A stretch of DNA of 20,474 nucleotides, taken from the NCBI GenBank assembly GCA_024364805.1, contig CM044488.1:157460955-157481428 (forward strand). Direction: 5' to 3'. Within the stretch, counting starts at the first letter, position 1. Each line of letters opens with the position of its first letter. The notes under the pieces were generated by a model that worked only from the letters and a program-made list of their open reading frames with translations, ran no database searches and was not told where the DNA came from. Position numbers and translations under genes: made by a program. Shown piece by piece: positions 9,558 to 17,167 of the stretch. The DNA is from Euprymna scolopes (taxonomy: Eukaryota; Mollusca; Cephalopoda; Sepiida; Sepiolidae).

Positions 9558-9859
9558 AACTTCTTTTTTAAGCATTGCAATATATCTAATATTGGTTGTT
9601 ATTTACAGCATCATCTGATTGCTCTAACCGGCATATTGTTACGTAGTGGTGTTATTATTAGAATGATGAATGTTCTTTTGTTGTTCATGTTATAAGAAGA
9701 GTAAGTCTTAGTGAGAGATCAGAGTCTTAATCATGTTGTTGGAAGAGATGCTAGTTATTATATATATATTCATTGTGAGTGTTCATATTGTTGAGATGTT
9801 CATATTGTAAGAGATGGGATGCAGACATTAACAAGTAATATATAAAGAGAGAGGGTACA

Positions 9860-9867
9860 TATAAATA
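9860..9867 (+). promoter_or_regulatory. TATA-box-like element in the solo LTR
   Basis: TATAAATA about 220 bp into the putative LTR, followed by a less AT-rich stretch as expected of an LTR promoter. A second TATATAAAG lies at 9839-9846. Sequence match only. Confidence 0.3.
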
Positions 9868-10525
9868 CACTTTGAGAGGCGATTCGATATCAAATGGTTC
9901 TTATACATAAATGGGCAATACCTTTTCTCGTTGTAATGATGAACACAGAAGACGGCAGTTATGAAAAACATGATGATCATTTACTTCTTCCATATGACCG
10001 GTCAATGGCTTTGCACCCAGGAATTCAAAGTTATTTCTTTACATCTTCTTCTTCTAAAACCCTCTCGCTTCCAGACGGTGCCAAGGTTCGGTCTGAACCT
10101 CTTTGCGTCCCTGGTCGGACTCTCCTCTGACTCTCTCTAACTAACTCTAACTTCGAATTCTTTCCTATATTGAGAAATCACATGTATGTATGGCCAACAT
10201 GACTATAAGTCACGTGTCATCAACATGCGCGATTTGAACGTTTTTGAAACTTTCTGATGACAAGGAAATTTCCCATTTCCCTTTGTTGTTTTACAAAGGA
10301 ATTTAACCTACTTATCTAATTCATACAACCCATATTTTATTATTCATTCTACTTAACAATGTGCATGATTTCCAGCCAAATTTGTATTTATTAAATATCT
10401 TATCAGAATCAACAATTTACTGGACATTCCATTTAAAACCTATTGTTCTTTAAAACTTATCTCCAGCGTTCGATTCCCGTTTTCTCTGATTTTATTTTCA
10501 TTTCACTAATTCTCTTTATTTTTAC

Positions 10526-10560
10526 TTACATGAAAAAGGGGACAAGCCTTTTTCATGTAA
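10526..10560. repeat. perfect 14-bp inverted repeat at the LTR 3' edge
   Basis: TTACATGAAAAAGG (10526-10539) and CCTTTTTCATGTAA (10547-10560) are exact reverse complements around a 7-base loop. The right arm contains all but the last two bases of the proposed LTR end. Confidence 0.85.
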
Positions 10561-10639
10561 CAATATTGAGTTTCCAATTTTCGTGATAGCTTCCAATTTA
10601 AAAAAAATATATATATGCTTTTCCTTTTTGTCATTTTAT

Positions 10640-10681
10640 ATATGCATGTATGTATGTATGTATGTATGTATGTATGTATGT
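10640..10681. repeat. (TATG)n microsatellite
   Basis: About ten TATG units. A similar tract at 12240-12270 lies at the other end of the GC-richer block. Confidence 0.97.
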
Positions 10682-10910
10682 GTCAGGTCATATGCTACTG
10701 GTACCATGTAACCCAGTCCTACCTGCCTCATGGTCGGGTCACCGGCGACTAAACTGGTTCCTCCACCAGACTTGTTTGGTGAGGAGGGTGGCTAGTCTCC
10801 CTGAAGGATTAAAAACAAGACCTTCCAAAGGGCGAATGAACCCTTTTTCTGGGTCAACGGCCAACCAACACTATGTGTGTTTGTGTGTTGGGGTGGAGAG
10901 GGCTCCCATA

Positions 10911-10954
10911 AGCCGTGGTAAAGGCAACCTTTCTAGGAGAAGCAAATCTCTGAT
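10911..10954 (+). repeat. 44-bp dispersed motif, copy 1
   Basis: Begins AGCCGTGGTAAAGGCAACCT and matches 11731-11774 at about 37 of 44 positions. Confidence 0.8.
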
Positions 10955-11730
10955 TTAAAAAAACATAAATCGGGAGACCAGTACCCGCATTAAGCTGGTC
11001 TGCAGTTTAACTTGTTGCTGGCTATATTGCTCTTGCTTGTTGCTGGATCTCAACATTTTGAACCGAGAGAGAGACTTTGCTGTCGTACAAAGCTAAGACT
11101 CTGTAACATCACCTGTGTGTAGATACTCCCTCAGGCATGTGTCTATAAAAGTGGTCCTGTGGCGATGGAAAAGTTATGACGCATGGAGGCTAGAAATGCT
11201 GGAAACATGTAATAATTGATCTCAATGACCGTCTTCAGTATCATGCCTGCGTGAGCGTGTGAATTCACCAGTAGAACTAAGAAAAAAAAAGTAATTTCTG
11301 GGCTCATGGACATTAAGTGTCTGAGGGAGTGGCACACGTCTGACAAGACGTTTGCAATCATCATATCATGTATGTACATGGTGGTGAAGGTCTGGTGTGG
11401 ACGTGTGTTAAAAGCACACAGATGTCTTAGCGTAATACTGTGCTTCTCCAAGACAAATCAACCCCACGTGCCCGTCGTGACTACTGCCACGCAGGCGGGG
11501 CTCTGATGAACGGCGAGTGGCCTGCGCCGTATAACTGGACCTCCACTGCCTTGTGGGCCAAGGGTCTTTTGACCAAGGGCTAAGGGTGAGGTAAACCTGG
11601 CAGAAACATCCAGAGGAGCTTAGGCCCTGTCAGCTGCGGCATACATAACCCACCGGCGTGTGAGGTATGCTCTGGTGCCCAGCAACCCAAGTCCCAGTCA
11701 TGGATCAAATGGCATGATGGGTGATGGGTA

Positions 11731-11774
11731 AGTCGTGGTGAAGGCAACCTCTCTAGGAGAAGGAAAACGTTGAT
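11731..11774 (+). repeat. 44-bp dispersed motif, copy 2
   Basis: Begins AGTCGTGGTGAAGGCAACCT, a direct-orientation partner of 10911-10954, 820 bp away. The sequences on either side are not obviously alike. Confidence 0.8.
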
Positions 11775-12239
11775 ATGAAACCTGCAGCGACTGCTGCTTC
11801 CAATGATGTTGACTTCTTTCTGGTTCAATGTGGCAGTTGCTTTGAGAGTGGGATTGTCTCAGTGCAAAGTTTTTCCTCACTATAAAACGCTCCAAGCACA
11901 GGCATTACTTGATATGCAATGGAATACACATTTTGCAATCAGTGTGTATCTCGATAACAAAAAGGTTGGCTTTAGCCTAAAATGGCAAACGGACATTCAA
12001 TGAGAAATGATGCAAATATCGGCGTCAATGGCAATGAGGGCTCTGGAACTTCCAGGGTCTGGCCTGGTAGGTGTTCGGGGCAGCACAGATTAGACGCGGT
12101 CATCAGTGGATGTGCAGGACTATAGAAGGTTCATAGAAGTGACCGTCTGGCACGTGCTGCTAGTTGCGCTCATGTTTGCGTCATTTGAGCTAGAGATATA
12201 TTAAGTAATGGCAATAATCGAGAACGAGTTTCTGCCATC

Positions 12240-12345
12240 ATGTATGTATGTATGTATGTATGCATGTATGTACGGGCATATATGTGTATATACGAGTGTG
12301 GGTGTGTGTGGGAGAAGAGAGGGAGAGAGATAGACGTATGGGCAC
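12240..12345. repeat. (TATG)n and GA/GT-rich simple repeat
   Basis: About seven TATG/TGCA-like units, then TG-rich and GA-rich low-complexity sequence. Confidence 0.85.
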
Positions 12346-12545
12346 ACAGACGGAGAGAGAAACGTTAGATATCAAATAGCCCCAAATCTAAGAGGTTCTC
12401 ACTGATATTTTATCATGTTTGAACAAAAGTAGAAATAAAATTAAGCAAACAAATATGAATATAAAGAATACTTTTTAAAAAAATTAAAAATAAAGAATTT
12501 TACTTTTTTAAAAACAATATATTTGTGTATTAATTGTTTTTTTTT

Positions 12546-12765
12546 TATTTCGGACTACTAGTCTCATCTTTATTAGTTGTTGTTTTTCATCTTTTATTGG
12601 ATTGTTTATTCACAACGTTTCGGCCAACTAATTCCTCTGACCTTCGCCAGGTGGTAACCGCGACGGATAGGAACTTCGAATCTCCTAATTGCATTCTCAG
12701 ATTATACAATCCAATAAAAGATGAAAAACAACAACTAATAAAGATGAGACTAGTAGTCCGAAATA
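12546..12765. repeat. perfect 60-bp inverted repeat
   Basis: The left arm 12546-12605, starting TATTTCGGACTACTAG, is the exact reverse complement of 12706-12765. Weaker similarity extends outward for roughly 15-20 bp. An RNA from either strand would form a 60-bp duplex. Confidence 0.95.
12616..12666 (-). ncRNA. hammerhead-ribozyme-like motif
   Basis: Minus-strand order: GUC (12664-12662), a short stem I (GCGG with CCAC, one mismatch, 3-base loop), a box close to CUGANGA (12650-12644), stem II GGUC (12642-12639) with GGCC (12625-12622), GAAA (12621-12618), and a 3-bp stem III with the bases around GUC. Each piece is in hammerhead order, but the box is imperfect and one base precedes stem II. 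Activity is doubtful; ancestry from a Penelope hammerhead is plausible. Confidence 0.45.
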
Positions 12766-12961
12766 GAAATAAATTAATATATATAATGCTCATCTCAAAA
12801 GTGAATTCCAATTAAGGAATAATAAATATATTTGTGTATTATCAATTAATGCTCGACATTAGAATCCACAATAACCAATTGAAATAAGTTTTAAGTTTTA
12901 TTTAATTGTATATCGGCCTTTCTGCTTGTCTTAATTCGATTTTTTTATAATTTTCGGAATG

Positions 12962-12977
12962 TTTCTCTCTCTCTCTT

Positions 12978-13057
<80 letters not shown>
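12962..13057. repeat. (CT)n(TA)n microsatellite
   Basis: About 50 bp of CT with interruptions followed by about 45 bp of TA. Confidence 0.97.
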
Positions 13058-13058
<1 letters not shown>

Positions 13059-13758
13059 TAACAGAAGTACCTTTCGAAATGCAAAGAAACATAAACAGTT
13101 TTGAAAAATAATGAAGCTTTACTTACTTTAGTAAAGTAATCCGAAACAGCAAAATGGGATATTAGAAAAGTAAATAAGTAATTACTTTAGTTTTTTTAAA
13201 GCAAATAATCGATATAAATATGAATAAGAAGAAAATGACACCTTTTTCAACAGAACAGCTTCGTTTCAGTTTTACAGTATTGAACGGTGTAGTATTGCGC
13301 CGTTGGATTCAGGGTTGTACTATTTTCATGTAAAGAACACGAAGAAAAGGCTGTAATCAACTTAATTCCTTCTAGTACACTGACAAAAAAAGCTTAAACA
13401 GATATATAAATAAAAATTAAAAGGTTATGTAAATATTTTTTAAAAGACTCGTAATCACGTGAGCAGGATTTTTCCTTCTTTTGACACGATAACAAGCAAG
13501 GTTCTTATTTTTTTATTATTTATCTATTTATACATTTTCGAAAGAGTGCCACGTGCAAGTGGAGAAGGAAAAAACAGAGTTATGCAAAATTTGTGCCGAG
13601 AATTGTCTAAAGTTCCGACTTTTTTTGTTTTCACTTTAATAAGAACGTGAGGTGAATTTATTCGACACAATATGATTTAACTAAAAAAAAATAAATAAAA
13701 GGTAACGTGAATTAAGATTAAAGTAAAGGTGTTATTGTGGACCCTAACCCCTTTTAAA
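13058..13758. other. AT-rich sequence, no gene seen
   Basis: Contains two short palindromes, TTACTTTA-G-TAAAGTAA at 13123-13139 and AAGTAATTACTT near 13178-13189. The 63-codon plus frame at 13459-13650 is not recognised and has no supporting context. Confidence 0.5.
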
Positions 13759-14150
13759 AAAACCTTGTTAAACTGTGTGACATATTTACATTGTATGGAG
13801 GTCAGGCGCGAACGAACACCCAATAATTTTATTATACCATATTTCTTCAAACTGAAGCATAATTATCAAAGTCTCCTTACGCAAATATATATGAAAAGTC
13901 TTTGTTAAAGTTTGTGCCATATTTCCATTGGGTACAGGCGCGAACGCAGATCCCACAATTTTATTATACCATCCTTATTTAAGTTGAAACATACTAATCA
14001 AAGTATTCGTATGTACATCTAAATCAAAAACCCATGTAAATGTTTTTTTTTTCATTTTTTATTTCCATACTTTGGGGGCCAGGCGCGAACGCAGATACCA
14101 CAATTTTTATGAACCACCGTTCTGCCAGATCAAACATACCCATTCCTGAT
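13759..14150. repeat. three tandem copies of a 132-145 bp unit
   Basis: Each copy carries a GC-rich core, CAGGCGCGAACG, at 13803-13814, 13935-13946 and 14080-14091 (spacings 132 and 145 bp). Around the core all share a preceding CATATTT.CATT-like block and following CACAATTTTATTATACCAT, ACATA and ATCAAAGT-like blocks. Copies 2 and 3 extend the core with CAGAT.CCACAATTTT. Copies differ at many positions, so the array is not recent. The AT-rich body with a CpG-bearing core is unlike the surrounding microsatellites. Confidence 0.85.
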
Positions 14151-14249
14151 CTTTGATACATCTTCTATCATTATATGTAATCAGTTTTTAAAATAGTCAA
14201 TCATATAGGAGCCTATTCGTGACCAGACACACACACAGACGTTCAGCTT

Positions 14250-14251
<2 letters not shown>

Positions 14252-14306
<55 letters not shown>
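14252..14306. repeat. (TA)n microsatellite
   Basis: About 55 bp of TA. Low-complexity TG/TA/CG-rich sequence follows to about 14490, which explains the long His/Tyr/Thr-rich frames on the minus strand. Confidence 0.97.
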
Positions 14307-14308
<2 letters not shown>

Positions 14309-14492
14309 GTATGTATACATGTGTATGTGTCTGTGTGCATGTACATTTACATGGGTCGACATGCGAGTGAGTACGTATATATTTATATGTATATATGTGT
14401 GTGTAAATATACATATGGGTGAATGCGTGTCTCTGCGCACGTGTGCGTGTTGATGTGCGTATGTGTGCGTGTGTGTATATATACATATGTAA
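14307..14492. repeat. TG/TA/CG-rich low-complexity tract
   Basis: A degenerate alternating purine-pyrimidine stretch (GTGTGCGTGT, ATGTATAC and similar). Confidence 0.8.
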
Positions 14493-14499
14493 ATAACCA

Positions 14500-14880
14500 A
14501 GCCGGTTGCACGATAAACAGAGAAACACATATTCGAGGCATGTTCGAGATGTAGAAAATTCGAGACACGAGACAGCGGAGAAGAATGCGTTCGAGAGACA
14601 TTTATTCGACGAAGTGGGATTCGACACGTGTTCAAGACGCGTGGATAGCATCAGAGCAGAGAGCAAAAATCACACGCGGCCGGAAAAAGAAAAAAAACAA
14701 ATAAACTGTAAAAATATCAGGAAAAATGCACTGTTGAAAATACCACATATGAAGGTGTCTTTTAAAAAAAAAGAAAGTGAGTCTAGTTTTTCCTTTCTTC
14801 TGTTCCCTGTGACGGATTCTACAACGTTTTGGGTCTGTTAAACGGTGACGACATCGTAAAAAAAGCTGTACAACGCTACA
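14500..14880. other. unassigned sequence with a TTCGA cluster
   Basis: Six TTCGA pentamers fall within 14532-14624 (starts about 14532, 14543, 14559, 14590, 14605, 14620). The rest is purine-rich. Frames of 60-160 codons cross here on both strands but overlap the microsatellite and show no domain. Confidence 0.4.
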
Positions 14881-15031
14881 CAGCGAACTAAGTATCTTTG
14901 TGTCAGTTCGATGCACAGATAGGAATTAGTCACCACAATACCACATTTACTCTGAAGGTTTTCTCGTAATCTACTGGGTTGATGTGATAAGGAGCAGCGA
15001 ACTGAGTATTATGGTATCCATTCGACGTACA
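14881..15031 (+). repeat. direct repeat pair of about 37 bp
   Basis: CAGCGAACT.AGTAT (14881-14917) recurs at 14995-15031, 114 bp away. Both continue into a TTCGA-containing block ending in ACA. The space between shows no similarity to either copy. Confidence 0.65.
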
Positions 15032-15299
15032 ATAAAACTTTAATACGGATTATTATTTAGTGCAAGAATGAGATCAAATTTAAGCATATGTAGTCATCAA
15101 TTTGGCATAAATCACTACTTCTAAGTCAATGGGCTATAACGTTTAAATTTTAAGGCTTAAAGTCTAGTTTTATCATAACGTCTGAGAACAGGATAATATT
15201 TTTTTTAATAAAATAACATAGAAAATTAGTATTCTTTATTGATTACGCAAGTAAGCGATCAGTTGAATGTCAGTTTGTCTAACTGGATTTGAAGACATA
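15032..15299. other. AT-rich sequence, probably including the 3' UTR of the RLE LINE
   Basis: On the minus strand an AATAAAG near 15232-15245 could be the polyadenylation signal of the RLE LINE that ends here. Nothing else is recognised. Confidence 0.35.
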
Positions 15300-15751
15300 G
15301 TGCAGTGTACTTATTTACAAGACATTATCCTCTTGCGGCTTAGGTTCGCTTCGGTTGTTTGGATTTGTGCTGTAGTTTCTCCTGACTGGTTTATGTTCAA
15401 ATTTCAAGATATTTGCCGCATTCGAAGATTTTCTTAAGATATCAGCTGTTTTTATTATTGTCGTACGCTATGGCGTCTCGCTCATCCCTTGGATTTTTAT
15501 TTATTTTATTCGGTCTTCCCAGATTTTTAAGATTGTTCCTAGTGCTTCTACAATTACTGGTACTATAGACTGACATGTTGCACATTCTTTTTAATTCTGT
15601 GGCATTTAATTCGTTTTCCCGTCTTTTTGATCTTTACCCGATGGCCTGCAAGATCTGTAAAATCTACAATTCCGCACTTCATTTTTTTCTTGTTAACTAT
15701 AATGACATCCAATCTTCTTGCTTAGCTGAGTTTATCTGTTTTTACGTTTAT
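15300..15751 (-). mobile_element. RLE-type LINE fragment, C-terminal endonuclease region, split by an LTR
   Basis: Minus-strand frames give the end of an R2/R4/NeSL-like LINE protein: KTDKLS and RRLDVIIVNKKKMKCGIVDF (15740-15660; compare the restriction-like endonuclease R-PD...D pattern), a degenerate KYQDLKREI-like stretch, then VPVIVEALGTILKIW at about 15570-15520 (the family's PVVIGALGTI block) and ADILRKSSNAANILKFEH near 15430-15380. The proline of the RPD motif is Leu here and several stops and frameshifts interrupt it, so it is dead. The piece is cut at 15751 by the LTR insertion, and its 5' continuation (a WD.N-like block) resumes at 16292. Clade assignment within RLE LINEs is uncertain. 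Confidence 0.65.
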
Positions 15752-16291
15752 TGTAACGTGGCCGTTACGCTCGCATCGTGTTCATTACAGTTCAAACCTC
15801 TCTCGGACCCTAACGCCGTCCGACACCGTCGAAAAGGAGCAAACAGATAAAAATAAATATTACGACTTGGATTTTGTTTTTTTTTATTACTGTTTTTCTT
15901 TGCTTCTCGTCTCGACATCAGCTTAGAATACTCTCACTTCTGCTTCACTACACACCGGCCCTAGACAGCCATTCCTTATACGTCCATATTTTTCGACCGC
16001 TCTTCTTCCGACCACACGCTGGCAACAGGCGGCCCATTCTCGTCGTCACTTTACATGTTTGTCTCCTTCGGCGTCAATTTTGATTCTCTGCCATCTCCTT
16101 CGGTGCCGACTTTGTTTCGCTCCAAACACGACGTGTCATTTTTTTTTTTTTTTGTTCAAACGCAAGACTGAGCACCCTTGCCAATTTGCATACGCGTTCA
16201 AACGCTGTTCCTGCTGCTGAAACAATCACTTGTCATCCATCTTTCGACTGCTACTGATATTTTCGTACATGCTCATATGCGCTCAGTTACA
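15752..16291. mobile_element. probable solo LTR, Gypsy-like, inserted in the RLE LINE
   Basis: A 540-bp block from TGTAAC (15752-15757) to GTTACA (16286-16291) with identical TTAT on both sides (15748-15751 and 16292-16295). The RLE-LINE reading frame on the minus strand is interrupted exactly here, which supports the boundaries independently of the short duplication. Composition (T-rich with CG-bearing patches) differs from the LINE. No internal coding sequence is present, so it is a solo LTR younger than the LINE it interrupts. Orientation was not determined. Confidence 0.6.
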
Positions 16292-16350
16292 TTATATCCT
16301 AGATTTATTATTTACTCTCTAGTAGAAGTCACGGGCAATCATTAAAGATT
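16292..16350 (-). mobile_element. 5' continuation of the LTR-interrupted RLE LINE
   Basis: After one TTAT duplicate is set aside, the minus-strand frame at 16292 onward continues the KTDKLS frame of 15751 with DIN before it, matching the WD..I.TD motif that precedes the endonuclease in such LINEs. Only a few codons are recognisable. The start of the fragment is close to 16350, where the next element begins. Confidence 0.45.
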
Positions 16351-16354
16351 TTTC

Positions 16355-17167
16355 TTTGAGCACAACCTGGAGTGAGTGACAATAAGTCTCCCCAGATTGC
16401 CAGTACTCACCATCTCTTTCGATAACCTTTATAAATTAGTTTGCGATATCGCAATAGACATTTACCATTAATTTCTCGTTTGTAAGCAACTATTGGTCTT
16501 CAATGGAATTTGGGTGGCAATAAGCCCCCCCCGCCAAGGTCCCAGTCTTCTCTGCGCTTATCCAGTGAATGGCTAGTTAGTACTTTCTTTCCTCAGTCCT
16601 TCCATCTTTCTCCCACTTGCTCGATTATTTGGTATGGTGTGGCAGAAGGCAACACTAACTTGAGGGGGGAGGTAAGAGCCACGGTGGCTTAATTTACAAT
16701 TATACAGTTTCAGTGTTCATGAGTTCATGCGGCTTTTTATTGTTTTACATCATAGTTTCTATATGTGCGGTTTGTTACTGCAGTTCATATGCATTAGTTT
16801 CCGCATTCAAAGGTTTTCTTTTATATTTCCGCCGTTTTAATTATTCTTATCCGTTGTATTTTCTAAGACATCCCTCTGATTCCAATTTCTCTCATTCATA
16901 TCCCAAGTTTTCCGGAATTGTTTCTAGTGTTCCTGCTATTATTGGTGCTATCTTGACTTTCTCCTTATTTTTCTTCTTTTTCTTCCACTTAATTATTAAT
17001 AATATTGCTAGGTTGAAAGCAAGTATAAGCTTTGTTACGGTTAGCCCTCTTTCGAGAAAGTAGTTTGCGATTATTTTCATTGTGATACTGCGATTAAATC
17101 TTCCACGGCTCTTGTTTCCATTGTGTCTGTGTGTGCAAGCTTCTATCATTCTTTCCAGAGTACACAT
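16355..17167 (-). mobile_element. RLE-type LINE copy 2, C-terminus and 3' region
   Basis: Minus-strand frames from 17167 end in KVKIAPIIAGTLETIPENLG (about 16955-16898), the same block as VPVIVEALGTILKIW in the neighbouring copy. KTAEILKKTFECGN-like sequence follows near 16850-16800, paralleling ADILRKSS there. Nucleotide similarity is also visible, for example CCGCATTC.AAG.TTTTCTT at 16801 and 15418 on the plus strand. Downstream on minus, 16620-16365 matches the repeat at 9430-9160 and is probably the 3' end. The frame is broken by stops and by an A-rich expansion giving a Lys run near 16970. Upstream of about 17100 no LINE similarity was recognised. Confidence 0.6.
16365..16620 (-). repeat. 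3'-end repeat of an RLE-type LINE, copy 2
   Basis: Direct-orientation partner of 9183-9430. The shared blocks include GAGTGACAA.AAGTCTCC, TTACCATT.ATTTCTCGT and GGAATTTG..TGGCA.TAAGCC. A C-run near 16526 interrupts the match. Confidence 0.75.

Larger units (their letters stand above)
9637..10562 (+). mobile_element. probable solo LTR, Gypsy-like
   Basis: A 926-bp block starting TGTTAC (9637-9642) and ending GTAACA (10557-10562), flanked by identical ATAT (9633-9636 and 10563-10566), as expected of an LTR insertion with a 4-bp target duplication. A TATA-box-like TATAAATA lies at 9860-9867 on the plus strand. No internal retroelement coding sequence adjoins either end, so it would be a solo LTR left by recombination. 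Family assignment is from terminal bases and duplication length only. Because the flank is AT-rich, the 4-bp match could be chance. Solo status gives no LTR-divergence age. Confidence 0.5.
10684..12239. other. GC-richer block of dispersed repeat sequence, no gene assigned
   Basis: Base composition is markedly less AT-rich than the flanks. A 44-bp motif occurs twice in direct orientation: 10911-10954 and 11731-11774, 37 of 44 identical by eye, centred on AAGGCAACCT.TCTAGGAGAA. Such motifs suggest untranslated parts of transposons rather than host genes. Frames of 60-100 codons occur on both strands (10650-10958 plus, 11143-11451 minus, 11803-12003 plus), but none has a recognisable domain and they overlap each other. 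Confidence 0.45.
12516..12841 (-). mobile_element. short fold-back insertion with 17-bp target duplications, Penelope-related
   Basis: Identical 17-mers, AATATATTTGTGTATTA, lie at 12516-12532 and 12825-12841 and bracket 292 bp. Inside are two perfect 60-bp inverted arms (12546-12605 and 12706-12765) and a 100-bp loop. The left side begins with a T-run (an A tail on the minus strand). The loop, read on minus, holds a hammerhead-like motif of the kind reported in Penelope-like element termini. Penelope copies are known for inverted and partial terminal repeats, so a truncated, self-inverted Penelope terminus is the best explanation. A MITE is less likely because the arms do not reach the duplications and a 17-bp duplication is long for a DNA transposon. 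Confidence 0.7.

Noticed and set aside
10466-10478. GTTCGATTCC, close to a tRNA/SINE B box
   Set aside because: No A box at the right distance upstream and no tRNA-like fold; it lies inside the proposed LTR.
11143-11451. 102-codon minus frame in the GC-richer block
   Set aside because: No recognised motif, overlapped by a plus-strand frame, and in a region with dispersed-repeat motifs.
14181-14666. 161-codon minus frame rich in His, Tyr and Thr, and overlapping frames of 128 and 72 codons
   Set aside because: They are translations of the TA/TG-rich low-complexity tract in different frames, without a domain.
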